Below, in pieces: positions 1-9,474 of a DNA stretch of 32,775 nucleotides. Location of the stretch: positions 1 to 32,775 of the IMG/VR virus record IMGVR_UViG_3300005095_000034. One strand, 5' to 3'. This DNA comes from a virus. A program made the position numbers and the translations under genes. The notes beneath the pieces are model-generated. The model had not been told where the DNA came from and did no database searches. It worked only from the letters and a program-made list of their open reading frames with translations. Position 1 is the first letter of the stretch. The number at the start of each line of letters is the position of its first letter.

Positions 1-261
1 GTTGGGAAAATAAATATTTTTTCCGAAAAAGTGTTTAACCTTAAATTTGATACTTTTGAACTATCATATATGAGTGTAATAACTTCAAGTGAATATATAG
101 ATGGTGAAAACTATAGATTTGTTTCCCTGTCTTGCAACATGAACATGCCAATTGATCTGGAGGATTTTATATCCAAATCTGGTATAATGCCATATATTAA
201 GCAGATACTTGAAGACTCAGTATATGAGCCGCAATATCTGGAATGCATAATCAAGGAATAG
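1..261 (+). CDS. 3' end of an unrecognised tail-region protein (5' truncated by window edge)
   Basis: The reading frame is open from base 1 to the TAG at 259-261, so the visible 86 residues are the C-terminal part of a longer protein. The GTG at 31 could serve as a start, but no clear ribosome binding site precedes it and the frame continues upstream, so I treat the gene as partial. The visible part carries YIDGENYRF followed by DLEDFI and ends in a short acidic stretch. A very similar arrangement, YIDGEIYQF followed by DLDEFI, occurs near the C-terminus of the protein at 988-2895, so the two probably share a repeated domain. The gene is one base upstream of the next gene on the same strand. 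By position it is probably a tail fibre or baseplate-periphery protein; function unknown. Confidence 0.6.
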   Translation, partial: VGKINIFSEKVFNLKFDTFELSYMSVITSSEYIDGENYRFVSLSCNMNMPIDLEDFISKSGIMPYIKQILEDSVYEPQYLECIIKE

Positions 262-262
262 C

Positions 263-979
263 ATGGGCATTCAGTATAGTGATGTTAAATATTATAGGTC
301 TGTGGATGTTGATTTTTCTGATCCAACTCTAAATGGAGGCGGAATTGGAGAGGAGATTATAAACGATACACTTCATAGCATTTTCCCGGAAATTAGCGCT
401 ACACAAAGAGAAAATGGTGTTGTTCTAAGGGCAAAAATGTTTGTCGCAAATGAATCTGCAGATAGGAAGATGCAGGATACTATTTTCTACATAAAACAGG
501 AAGTTCAGCCTGAAGATTATCTTACTCTTTATTCCTCAGACGGAGAAGATACACATGAATCTGATGAGGATTTTGATTCAAAGAAAAAATACAAAAATAG
601 TGTTATAAAAAGTACAGTAATTGAGGGGATAACAACTGTAGATATTCCAATAGTTGATAAAGAGTTTTACGATACTGGAGATAATGTGATCATTCTTGAT
701 GAATATTTTAGGGCAACATATCGTGGAACAATAGAATCTGTTGAAGATAGCGCATCTGATTCAGAGAGTGCAACCATAACGTTATCAACAGCATACACAA
801 GCACAAGTACAATTCCAGCAATGGCTGGGTACTTGGCTAACGGATTTATGGCTACTTTAGCACCAGGAGAAAATTCCCCAATGTGGATTGAGCTTACGGT
901 TGTTCCAACCAACGCAATTGATGCAGAAATAGTAAATCAATTCCAGATCGGTGTACATTTTGATGATGTCGCTAACTAG
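263..979 (+). CDS. putative virion tail-region protein, 238 aa
   Basis: ATG at 263 follows AAGGA (253-257), one base after the previous stop. The N-terminal half contains GGGIGEEIINDTLHSIFPEI, then RENGVVLRAKMFVAN and DTIFYIKQEVQPEDYLTLY. This layout (a gly-rich strand, 'LF/IFP.I...', then 'R.KMFV.N' and a hydrophobic strand) recalls a family I know from tail modules of prophages and Mu-like phages, where members lie next to tail fibre genes; this is a memory-based resemblance, not a search result. The centre (residues about 90-110) is acidic and Lys-rich and the C-terminal half is Thr/Ser-rich with beta character. No signal peptide or membrane segment is visible. A tail fibre or baseplate accessory role fits the position. 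Confidence 0.6.
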   Translation: MGIQYSDVKYYRSVDVDFSDPTLNGGGIGEEIINDTLHSIFPEISATQRENGVVLRAKMFVANESADRKMQDTIFYIKQEVQPEDYLTLYSSDGEDTHESDEDFDSKKKYKNSVIKSTVIEGITTVDIPIVDKEFYDTGDNVIILDEYFRATYRGTIESVEDSASDSESATITLSTAYTSTSTIPAMAGYLANGFMATLAPGENSPMWIELTVVPTNAIDAEIVNQFQIGVHFDDVAN

Positions 980-987
980 GAAGTGTA

Positions 988-2895
988 ATGCTTCTATCAG
1001 CATGGCTTCGCTCTTCGGTAGTATCTAGGATATTTGTAGACTTTGGAATAGAGTCAAGCTTTGAAGAGCGTAGCTATGTAGATTTATCATTATCATCAAG
1101 CGTTTCACTTAATCCTGCTAGGGATTTTAGACTAAGATCGCAATTTCTTGATCTTAGCGGGGATTTCTCTTTATCATTAGTTGTTTTTAAAGAGTCTGCT
1201 GGAGACTTCTCACTAATAAGTTCATACTCAAGTAGCGACAATAAAGTTGACGCTTCTTTATTGTCATATTCAGAGTTCAAAATATTCTCAGAAGCATCTC
1301 TATATGCGAGGCTATATAAAAGCTCAAAAAAAGATTTTAGTGTTTATTCTAGTTTTACAGAAAATATAAGAATAGAAAATTCAATAAAATCTTTTGTTGA
1401 ACTAAGAAGATTTTGTGACCTATCAATATCATCGTATATTGTTGAAAGATATGGTTTTTTTGGTGTTTCATATTCTATAGAGTCTTCTTTTATTGAAAGG
1501 CCAAAAAATTTTCTAGGGTATATAGATACAATTGATGGTGAAACATACACATTTTCAACGATAGAAATTTTTACATCATTTCTCTATGGGGTATCTATCA
1601 AGGTCGGGGATCTATCTGTTTCTGTATCAAATAGCGTAGATGGGTATATTGGAGATGGGATATTGTTAACTGTCGTCTCAACTTCAGATGTCCCTGATTC
1701 ATATTATCCAATTGCTAGTGCAGTTAGCAATGGCGAATTCATGGAGCTTGAAGGTGTCATTTTTGATGCAATATCATTGTCATATATTGCAAATCCGTTG
1801 CTCGATTTCAATTCAAACACTTTTACCTTGTCGATAGTTCGTGATATAGAGGATGCCGTATATAATGAATTTTCATCGTATACAATACCAATTGAAGTTA
1901 CAAGCTATTCTGCTGAAAGGCGTGGTGTATCTATATCTCTTGAACATATTGATGTAAATTTTCCTTTAAAAAACAGCTATTACTACTCAATAATTTCCAT
2001 TCCAAGAATAAATAGTAGCGTTGAATTATATTTGATTGATAATGCTGCGGTTTCTTTTAAAATAATTGATAAACCAAACAAGTTCAAAGTAGATGGATTT
2101 ATTTTAGATAGTGCTGTAAATGGGTATTCAATGTCATCGTCTTTTACCGCAATGTTGTCAGGATTTTATTTTGACGATTTCTATCTTGGAAGTTCTGAAT
2201 GGACAAGGGGTGTTACTGCAGAGTGCAAGATTACAAATATAATTTCGGTATTCCTGCTTTCATCTGATGATACTGCACTTCTATCAATATATGGTAGTTC
2301 AGCAACAACATTTAAGTATATTAGAGTAATAGAAGACGACTCGTTCTTTGTATCAGATTCAATAATTATAGGAATAGATTTTTTATATGATTCTCTTTAT
2401 ATGGAAAATAAAATAATAGAAGAATACAGATATGAAAGAATCATTTCAATGTACGATGAAGTTCCATTGATATATGGAGAAGATGAAGGTCTTTTTGACA
2501 TAAATATAGAATATTTTTCTGATGAGTCATTTGCGCTAGGATTTAAGATAAAAGAAGACATAACAGATATTGATGGATATGCATACGATGCATTCACTAT
2601 CTCTGTTCCAGATATTTACTATTCAGATTATATTGATGGTGAAATATATCAATTCTCTGAATTTATATATACTGATATGGACTATATGCTTTATGATCTA
2701 GATGAGTTCATAAAGGAGTTATCATTCGTGCCTCTTGTAAGTCTAGATGATATACTTTCAAGTGAGTCTGAATTAACATATATAGATAAAATATCTCTTT
2801 CTGAATTTTATAGTGGGTATATTAAGTTTGGTGTAAATAACTTCTATAAATTTGAAGATGATATTTTCAATATCGCTGAATGTGAGGTTGTATAG
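988..2895 (+). CDS. large Ser/Ile/Tyr-rich repetitive protein, probable fibre or adhesin, 635 aa
   Basis: ATG at 988 follows AGGAAG with normal spacing. The protein is unusually rich in Ser, Ile, Tyr, Phe and Asp, with alternating hydrophobic and polar residues typical of beta-structured fibres. Short motifs recur in the N-terminal quarter: RDFRLRS (about 45-51), GDFSLSL (58-64), GDFSLIS (72-78) and KDFSVYS (115-121). A second motif occurs twice, IDGETYTFSTIEIF (182-195) and YIDGEIYQFSEFIY (548-561), and also in the truncated protein at 1-261. I recognise no catalytic motif, signal peptide or membrane helix. Its stop overlaps the GTG of the next gene by one base, so the two are likely co-translated. 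A tail fibre or receptor-contacting role is inferred only from composition and context. Confidence 0.6.
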   Translation: MLLSAWLRSSVVSRIFVDFGIESSFEERSYVDLSLSSSVSLNPARDFRLRSQFLDLSGDFSLSLVVFKESAGDFSLISSYSSSDNKVDASLLSYSEFKIFSEASLYARLYKSSKKDFSVYSSFTENIRIENSIKSFVELRRFCDLSISSYIVERYGFFGVSYSIESSFIERPKNFLGYIDTIDGETYTFSTIEIFTSFLYGVSIKVGDLSVSVSNSVDGYIGDGILLTVVSTSDVPDSYYPIASAVSNGEFMELEGVIFDAISLSYIANPLLDFNSNTFTLSIVRDIEDAVYNEFSSYTIPIEVTSYSAERRGVSISLEHIDVNFPLKNSYYYSIISIPRINSSVELYLIDNAAVSFKIIDKPNKFKVDGFILDSAVNGYSMSSSFTAMLSGFYFDDFYLGSSEWTRGVTAECKITNIISVFLLSSDDTALLSIYGSSATTFKYIRVIEDDSFFVSDSIIIGIDFLYDSLYMENKIIEEYRYERIISMYDEVPLIYGEDEGLFDINIEYFSDESFALGFKIKEDITDIDGYAYDAFTISVPDIYYSDYIDGEIYQFSEFIYTDMDYMLYDLDEFIKELSFVPLVSLDDILSSESELTYIDKISLSEFYSGYIKFGVNNFYKFEDDIFNIAECEVV

Positions 2896-5800
2896 TGGCT
2901 GCAAGTTTTAATGACATATTGTCTCAAGAACAAACAATATTGTTCTACGATGAGAATATTGATTTTGAATTATGTCATTGTGTAAATGTTGAGTTCATTG
3001 GACTTGAAAGCCTTGATTATATTGTGTCAAGCGAAATAGAGCTGTCTACAGTTATCGATGTGTTATCTATAGGAACAATAAGTGATTTCGATAATGGTGA
3101 ATATAGCCTTATTGAAATAGAGATTGTTGATTTTATTTCTGACGTTTCATTTGGTTGTGTCTTGAATGGACCTCACATTATAAACTATAGGGAAACGGTA
3201 AGATATGAAATCTTTTCCAATATGGTATTTGAAGGCATTTCAATAGGTGATGAGATAACAAGACTTGGAAGCAGGTATATTTCCAACTCTACATTCATCA
3301 TATTAGATACAAGCGGGTCAGTTCACAAGAGACTTTATGATTCTGTATATGATTCAATACTAAAGGACGCAGTAAGAGCTCTTAACCCCTGGCTAATTCA
3401 AAAATTTTATGTACAAACTTCAAATAACGATACGTATGCAATAAGAGAAGGATCTGGTGGAATTTTTATAGAGTTTGATTCTTTTAACCATAAATATATA
3501 TTGGATAGCAAATACATTGATTATATATACTCTCCACAAGCAGTACCAGTATATTCAACAGAGATGTATAAATATGATCCTCATGTTATATATAGGGATT
3601 TTTCACAAATACCTGAAGATGTTGATCATCATGATTCTGGCATAGAGCCAATGCTTGTTGATGGAAACCTGGTACTTGCAGATGGGGAGGATGCAAAATA
3701 CGATGGAGGAGAGCAGTCATCAAAATATGATATCGACTCATCAATTTATCATTTTGTAGGTTTTATAAGATACATAATAGACGATGTGTACTCGCCTCCA
3801 AATCGGCTTTTTGTTGGCTCTGAAGACCTTGATGATTCAATATACTCAATGTCAAAAGGGTTGTATTCAGAAAGTTTTAACGATTTTATATCTGGTGAAA
3901 TAGAGATAATAAGAGCTATTGCCCCTGATGGTGAATACACAATAATGTCACTAAAAGACTATTACAGTAATCCAATAGAGCCTTCAGTAGCGATATACAC
4001 CGATGGAAATTTATCTTCAATAGACGACTCTATTTATTCACTGGCAATGTATACAGGCCTTAGCAGTCTATACCCATTTGTTGGTGAAAGCCAAAAGATA
4101 ATAATTCCTGAATATTATATTTCTACACTCGATGGAATATTGTCACAAGAATTCAATTTTGTGATGAATATTTTAGATGAAATAGAGTTATCACTTGACG
4201 GATTTTCGCAAAGAGCTATTGATGTATATATCGGAGAAAGCAATATAGAGCTTGCCAGAAACGGTCTATATAAAGATTTCATAATGGATGACTTTGGGCT
4301 TGTTACTACATATATAACAGCATGGTATAAGCCTGGAAGCACTATAGCAAAATTAAGCAATACTGTATTTTATGGAATAGGGTTTGATATTGATATGTCA
4401 GACCTGAAGCTAATAAGTGATAGCAGGCTTGTTTTTATATATGCAGACTGGGATGGTGCACCAGTAGAAAATACGATAAAGTATATTCCAGATATAAAAT
4501 CTGAAAACTATTATATAGTGAAGAATGATGAAGGAGATTTTGTCGTAATATCCTTATCGTCATTTGGTGGGTCAATAGTGCATATGCACAAAACAGATGA
4601 AAAGGATAGGTATTCCGATTATGCGTTCTTGAGGCCATCTGAAGAAGCAATTATCCTTGCGTCTGAAAATTACAGGATATTGGCGGACGGCTACTATGCT
4701 GAGCATGCAGCAAGGGTCGTGTCTTCAAATCAATACATGCGTCATGCCAAAATATTAAAAGAGACAATTGATGGCATATCATGGCCAGACTATATGGTTG
4801 AATATGCGGTTGAGTTTATGTCAAATCTGCAAAATGAGGCCGAGTTTTTCATATCGAACAGATATAATCCATATCAGATTTTTGAACTAATATACAACAA
4901 GAATGAACATGTTATAGGAAGTGATTTTTTTGATTTCAATTCAGTGCACGAGTTTAATGGTGTATATTTTGTATATGATGATTACCCCAAAGAAAAAAGT
5001 GATTGGTCAGACTATATAGAATATGTTTTCAATTCGTATTTTTCAAACATAAATGAAAGCAGATATTATATAAACACCACTGATTCAGCGAAACTTATAT
5101 CTGGAAGTATTTTCGTAAAAATAATAGATGGGTGTTCAGATGGCACGCCATGTTCATATGCTCTTGTGTCAGATAATTATGTATCTGCTATAGTTGAAAC
5201 ACCTGAATCAATAGTGTTTATACCAAGTGAGCCTGATTATAGTAGAAAGCTTGTTCACTATGAGTTTGACACGGGCATTGTTGATGTTCCTGGGGCAGTA
5301 TATCTATGCTGCGAAATAGCAAGGCTATCAAATATATCCGGGATAACATCTACATTGCAAAGTTTTAGAATGAGTATTGGTGTTGAATATGATCCTGTGT
5401 ATTATAGCGGAGAGCTGATAGTTGGGCTAACATCTATCGGTGGAATAATATCAGAAGAAAACAATATAGTAGTCAGCACTCCATCATACGTAACAAGTGA
5501 TGTTATAAGTGATTTTTATATTAAGCTTCATTTTGACTTAAAGACAGATTTTCTTTCAGATGTATATAGCTGTGAAGGGAATTTCTCTATAGACAAAAAT
5601 AGGGAAGATCTTGATTGCGTTAAAGACAATCATGAATCAATATGGCTTAAAATGTTTTTCCCGGCAGACTCAGGAAGAAGCTATATAGAAAAAACGATAA
5701 TGGACATGATTGTTCAAGATGCTGAATTCTCAAAAGGATTTACAATACCATACAGATATGTTGATGAGTATATAGAGAGTAGTGATATCCAGGCTAAAGC

Positions 5801-6404
5801 AGGAGACGATGATATAAAAGAAACAAAATATAAAGACATAGAGGATCTTGGAGGAGAGGATGTTACTACTCCTACAGATATTGTCTGTGGGGATGAGAGG
5901 AGAATGACATATCTTCAGTACCTTGGTTTTAACCATATAGTAAATTACAATGACAGCAACATTATCTTTGGAAATTATTCGACTGGGTTCAAGGAGATAA
6001 TACACAGTCCATATATTAAAATACTCGAAAGAAAAGTAACCTTGCCAGGAACAACCCTTAGCGACTCTGAAGCATTATCAAGAAGCATATCTGAAGCAAT
6101 TTTAGCTAGAATAGACAATCTTGATCAGGTATATGACTGGAAAGTGGAGGAGTTTTCTCTTGAAAAAGAGGACCTTATGGCTTACTCATATGATGCAATG
6201 GAGTATGAATCAATAGATAGTTCCTTTAGGAGTTCACTGAAATTTGTACTTACAACAATGGGAGAGGACGCTCTTGCAATAGAGCAGGAAGAGGCAAAGG
6301 TCAATATGTTCCCGTCGTTCCCTGATAGGCCAGCTCCAAATGATTTCTTGCAGACACATAAAGTTCAGCAGTTTATAAAGATATCAAGGTGGAATGATGT
6401 TTAG
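2895..6404 (+). CDS. giant virion-associated protein with MIDAS-like motif, 1169 aa
   Basis: Translation begins at GTG 2895, overlapping the previous stop by one base; the second codon is GCT (Ala). The sequence is acidic and beta-rich like its upstream neighbour. At residues 134-142 it reads FIILDTSGS: a hydrophobic strand followed by D-T-S-G-S, the D-x-S-x-S signature of the metal-ion-dependent adhesion site of von Willebrand factor A domains, and a predicted helix follows (LYDSVYDSILKDAVRAL). VAIYTDGN at 365-372 resembles the later 'TDG' element of such domains but lies farther away than usual. The C-terminus (about 1040-1169) is more helical. No transmembrane segment or signal peptide is evident. 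The gene lies among fibre-like genes, so a host-contact or tail-tip protein is plausible; the VWA assignment is tentative. Confidence 0.6.
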   Translation: MAASFNDILSQEQTILFYDENIDFELCHCVNVEFIGLESLDYIVSSEIELSTVIDVLSIGTISDFDNGEYSLIEIEIVDFISDVSFGCVLNGPHIINYRETVRYEIFSNMVFEGISIGDEITRLGSRYISNSTFIILDTSGSVHKRLYDSVYDSILKDAVRALNPWLIQKFYVQTSNNDTYAIREGSGGIFIEFDSFNHKYILDSKYIDYIYSPQAVPVYSTEMYKYDPHVIYRDFSQIPEDVDHHDSGIEPMLVDGNLVLADGEDAKYDGGEQSSKYDIDSSIYHFVGFIRYIIDDVYSPPNRLFVGSEDLDDSIYSMSKGLYSESFNDFISGEIEIIRAIAPDGEYTIMSLKDYYSNPIEPSVAIYTDGNLSSIDDSIYSLAMYTGLSSLYPFVGESQKIIIPEYYISTLDGILSQEFNFVMNILDEIELSLDGFSQRAIDVYIGESNIELARNGLYKDFIMDDFGLVTTYITAWYKPGSTIAKLSNTVFYGIGFDIDMSDLKLISDSRLVFIYADWDGAPVENTIKYIPDIKSENYYIVKNDEGDFVVISLSSFGGSIVHMHKTDEKDRYSDYAFLRPSEEAIILASENYRILADGYYAEHAARVVSSNQYMRHAKILKETIDGISWPDYMVEYAVEFMSNLQNEAEFFISNRYNPYQIFELIYNKNEHVIGSDFFDFNSVHEFNGVYFVYDDYPKEKSDWSDYIEYVFNSYFSNINESRYYINTTDSAKLISGSIFVKIIDGCSDGTPCSYALVSDNYVSAIVETPESIVFIPSEPDYSRKLVHYEFDTGIVDVPGAVYLCCEIARLSNISGITSTLQSFRMSIGVEYDPVYYSGELIVGLTSIGGIISEENNIVVSTPSYVTSDVISDFYIKLHFDLKTDFLSDVYSCEGNFSIDKNREDLDCVKDNHESIWLKMFFPADSGRSYIEKTIMDMIVQDAEFSKGFTIPYRYVDEYIESSDIQAKAGDDDIKETKYKDIEDLGGEDVTTPTDIVCGDERRMTYLQYLGFNHIVNYNDSNIIFGNYSTGFKEIIHSPYIKILERKVTLPGTTLSDSEALSRSISEAILARIDNLDQVYDWKVEEFSLEKEDLMAYSYDAMEYESIDSSFRSSLKFVLTTMGEDALAIEQEEAKVNMFPSFPDRPAPNDFLQTHKVQQFIKISRWNDV

Positions 6405-7167
6405 AGTTGCTGATGGAAAAATAAATGTGTTTGGGAGGTGGGTTGCGGCAGTACCTGGATCTCATGAGATAAGGATAAACAAGGATACAGGCACGATAAC
6501 TACAGATGGTGATGGAGATGCGGTATGCGAATATACGCTGGAGGACAATGGGGCAATAAAAATAAATTCACTGCTTCCCAAAACTGGAGCTGAGGGGTCA
6601 AGGCCAGTAAATGCATTATCATGGAAATTTGAGAGCATAGTTGCAAGGTGCAAACTGTATGAAGACCCACTCGGAGTTGGGGATACAGTGACAACATATG
6701 TTGAAGGATTCGTTTTTTCTTTTAACTATTATGCTGTTGTTAATTTTGCAATGGCAATAAAGCCATATACATGGACCGGAGGCAGGGTGTGCTTTGATTC
6801 TATGTACACACCATCTTTAGAAACTGAAACATATACAGCAATCCCGGCATCTGGGTCTTGCGGGACTGCAGGTTGGGATTATTATTCAACAACCTCATCT
6901 GTTACTCCGCCATCTATGGGGAATTACTCATTTTTAAATTCAGCGTCTATGGATGCTTTGGAATTTTACGGAAATAGCACTAGCATATCTTTTTCATATA
7001 GGTCATATAGAAAATATATGTTTTTTGCTAGTAATGTATATGGAATGTTTGAATCAACAATAGGCCCAATAGGTGGAAGTGCTCCAGGGTTCCCTCCTGA
7101 TGGTGGGGGAGTACCTGATCCAGGAGATGCTAGTTTTTCTTTTTCGATGCACAGTTTAAGGCAATAA
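6394..7167 (+). CDS. putative tail-tip or receptor-binding protein with Gly/Pro-rich tail, 257 aa
   Basis: The start at ATG 6394 lies inside the end of the preceding gene (11-base overlap); a second ATG immediately follows at 6397, and AAGGTGG just upstream can act as ribosome binding site. The protein has an N-terminal beta-rich section (GTITTDGDGDAVCEYTLEDN), a Ser/Thr/Tyr-rich middle with several cysteines, a run of aromatic residues (YRSYRKYMFFASNVYGMF), and a C-terminal Gly/Pro-rich linker of the form GGSAPGFPPDGGGVPDPGD. Such flexible Gly/Pro ends are common in phage tip proteins but are not diagnostic. The overlap ties its translation to the giant protein upstream, which suggests that they act together. 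No family recognised. Confidence 0.6.
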   Translation: MMFRVADGKINVFGRWVAAVPGSHEIRINKDTGTITTDGDGDAVCEYTLEDNGAIKINSLLPKTGAEGSRPVNALSWKFESIVARCKLYEDPLGVGDTVTTYVEGFVFSFNYYAVVNFAMAIKPYTWTGGRVCFDSMYTPSLETETYTAIPASGSCGTAGWDYYSTTSSVTPPSMGNYSFLNSASMDALEFYGNSTSISFSYRSYRKYMFFASNVYGMFESTIGPIGGSAPGFPPDGGGVPDPGDASFSFSMHSLRQ

Positions 7168-7168
7168 T

Positions 7169-8404
7169 ATGGGAATAGAACAAGTAAATCACGACCTTCG
7201 GCCAATGGATGATGCAAATGGGTATAACGCTGAAGTATACGATAGGGCGCAAATGATATTACATCATGAGTACAACCCCTCTGAGAACTACTGCACACTG
7301 GAATTAAAAATTCCGGCAATAAGCAAACAGATACCGTCAGCGCAATATGAGAATATACTTGAGTCACTAAGAATGTCATCTCTGCATGGGATTATGTATA
7401 ACAAATGCACAAACAATGAGTTCTATGATATGCTGGATATAGAAGGCGAACTAAATATAGATAAGGTTAGAAGAATAGATAAAGACGTTGTGTATACATA
7501 TTATTTTTCTTCGAATAGATTACTGCATCTATACATTCATGATTATTATATGACTTTACCAATTTATCTTGGATATCCCAAACGTGATTATGTAAGGAGA
7601 ACGCCATGCAAAGAAATAGATCCCAAGTGTGCTGCTGCATGTATTGACACAATAAAAAGCCCAGTAAGAAGCTATCTTGATGAGGCTCTGGATGAGTATG
7701 AGGCACATTTCTATGATTATTTCTTTGAGCAAATAGGGAATAATCATAGACTATTGATGGGGTTTACAATTGAAAAAATAAGAAAACCTGGAGAGTGCTT
7801 TACCGGAAATGAACCAGAATACTATATTGTCGATTATGAATCGAAATATTTTGTAGAAAATGGGTATGTAGACAAAGACGAATTTGAACTATCTGTTATT
7901 TTGGATCGCAGAGGCTGCAAAGACACACTGTATATGCTCGAAGTTTCAGATGGTGAAAATAGTGTAATGTATAAAGACTATTGCGAGCCAACAAGACTTA
8001 TTAAGTACAATTCATCAAGTAGAGATGCCCCAAGTGAACTATTGTCCATATTGGACAATAATAAATTTGAAGACTTATGGAGAATGGATTTTGAATCATT
8101 TAATACGAGAAACACTATACACAAGTACCAATACAACTCATGGGCAGTAGAATGCACAAGGGCAGACGATGGGCTATGGTGTGCATGGGATGCAACTGAA
8201 ACCATAGACAGTGCGTTAGAAGCAGCACCAGGATCAGAAGCAGATAAGGCAGAAGTCGAAAGCCAACTTATACAGGTATCTACATTGTTTGGATGGGGTC
8301 CTACAGATGACACAAGTTCTACAGATACAATATACACATTTATATCAATAAAGGAAGATGATATAAACTACGAAGATGTTATAGAACCTCTTCCAAATAG
8401 ATAA
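7169..8404 (+). CDS. unrecognised 411-aa protein
   Basis: ATG at 7169 follows AAGG and is separated from the upstream stop by one base. The protein is acidic, rich in Tyr and Asp, and has a cluster of cysteines at about residues 147, 154 and 158 (PCKEIDPKCAAACID) plus scattered others at 42, 80, 207 and 255; the first cluster could bind a metal but the fourth ligand is not obvious. The C-terminal 60 residues are low-complexity Ala/Glu/Ser/Thr. There is no signal peptide, membrane helix or nucleotide-binding motif. It ends a tightly packed run of five genes; a promoter-like box follows in the next gap. It might be a portal-sized head protein by length alone, but I see no portal signature, so function stays unknown. 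Confidence 0.55.
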   Translation: MGIEQVNHDLRPMDDANGYNAEVYDRAQMILHHEYNPSENYCTLELKIPAISKQIPSAQYENILESLRMSSLHGIMYNKCTNNEFYDMLDIEGELNIDKVRRIDKDVVYTYYFSSNRLLHLYIHDYYMTLPIYLGYPKRDYVRRTPCKEIDPKCAAACIDTIKSPVRSYLDEALDEYEAHFYDYFFEQIGNNHRLLMGFTIEKIRKPGECFTGNEPEYYIVDYESKYFVENGYVDKDEFELSVILDRRGCKDTLYMLEVSDGENSVMYKDYCEPTRLIKYNSSSRDAPSELLSILDNNKFEDLWRMDFESFNTRNTIHKYQYNSWAVECTRADDGLWCAWDATETIDSALEAAPGSEADKAEVESQLIQVSTLFGWGPTDDTSSTDTIYTFISIKEDDINYEDVIEPLPNR

Positions 8405-8415
8405 ATGCCATTTTT

Positions 8416-8424
8416 TGATATAAT
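8416..8424 (+). promoter_or_regulatory. extended -10 box TGATATAAT upstream of 8452 gene
   Basis: In the 47-base gap between genes lies TGATATAAT: TG, one base, then a perfect TATAAT (8419-8424). It is 27 bases before the GTG start. No convincing -35 hexamer is visible at 16-18 bases. The same nine bases occur in two other gaps (16275-16283 and 21342-21350). Confidence 0.5.
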
Positions 8425-8451
8425 TGATTTAAAAATGCCAAGGAACAACAA

Positions 8452-9474
8452 GTGATTGATATTCAGAATGATGAAAATTTAGAAATTCTTGCAGATAGAC
8501 TTTCTGACCCTGAGAATTCGATGGCAGTAGAATTACTAAAGACAGCATCGATATCAGATAGTTTTGAAGATTTGATAGATGAGGCATTTGCCGATAGGGA
8601 AAATAGAAAATTTCCCATATATTCTCCTGATATGGCAGTAATGAGCGCACTGTATATTCAGGCTCAAGATGATGTGCCGGAACTAGTGAAGGAAGCATGC
8701 CAAAAAGCTCTTGATGATTGGGGCATAGAAGGCATTTCTGTTGACATAAAAAAAGAAGCAAGTTCTCCAGATATTGAAATAGAATATCTACTTCCAAGTA
8801 GAGAAAAGCTTCCTGTCGTAGACAAAGAAACACTTGAGAAATCCGCAAGCGCTCTGAATGGAGTAATTGGTTCATTGCCTATTGTAGAGAGAATTGAAGC
8901 TGCAAACAAATTATACAAAATAGCCACAGAGACGTATGGGTATAAAAAAGATGACCTATCAGAAGAGGTTCTTAGGTACTCAATGAGTGTTCCATGCGAT
9001 TTAAACAAGCTTGCATCATCTGTGTCTGATAGATATGCAGAAACGCATAATGACGAGTATAGAAATTTTATTAAAAAAATAGCAATGCTTAAAGATGAAA
9101 TAGGCGGGTCTGTAAGTTATGATAAGGAATTGAATAACGGCATTGGGTATGAGTTGTTTTCTCTTGATAAGGAGGCAGGCGTAGAAAACATTTTTGATGC
9201 CATATACGATACATTCAATTCTCCTTATCTTGAGAATGAAGAACTCGGAAAAACTGCTGCACCTGTAACTCCCACAATCAATATAGGTGGTTATGATATT
9301 TCTGAAGACAAAATTTTATCAATGTCTGCACCAGAAATCGACAGTATTGCACCAGGGTTATCATCTGAAATTTTTGAAGATGGTGAGCCGTCACTGGATA
9401 AGCTCGCATCTGTAGCTGAGGATTTGAGCTATGAGGCAAGAATAAATCTTGGAAGAATACTTAGTGAAGCATGA
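8452..9474 (+). CDS. unrecognised helical phage protein, possibly head-related, 340 aa
   Basis: The likely start is GTG at 8452, seven bases after AAGGA (8440-8444). The protein is mostly helical and acidic. Residues about 45-65 read AFADRENRKFPIYSPDMAVM, which resembles a short element (F-A-D-x-x-x-x-K-[FY]-P-I-x-[ST]-x) that I know from many phage head and structural proteins, where the Pro-Ile is followed by a helix; the function of the element is not established. LGKTAAPVTPTIN near residue 265 looks like a linker to a C-terminal helical domain. Its stop overlaps the next start (ATGA). It is the first gene after a promoter-like box and leads an operon running into the terminase gene, so a packaging or head-assembly role is a reasonable guess only. 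Confidence 0.55.
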   Translation: MIDIQNDENLEILADRLSDPENSMAVELLKTASISDSFEDLIDEAFADRENRKFPIYSPDMAVMSALYIQAQDDVPELVKEACQKALDDWGIEGISVDIKKEASSPDIEIEYLLPSREKLPVVDKETLEKSASALNGVIGSLPIVERIEAANKLYKIATETYGYKKDDLSEEVLRYSMSVPCDLNKLASSVSDRYAETHNDEYRNFIKKIAMLKDEIGGSVSYDKELNNGIGYELFSLDKEAGVENIFDAIYDTFNSPYLENEELGKTAAPVTPTINIGGYDISEDKILSMSAPEIDSIAPGLSSEIFEDGEPSLDKLASVAEDLSYEARINLGRILSEA

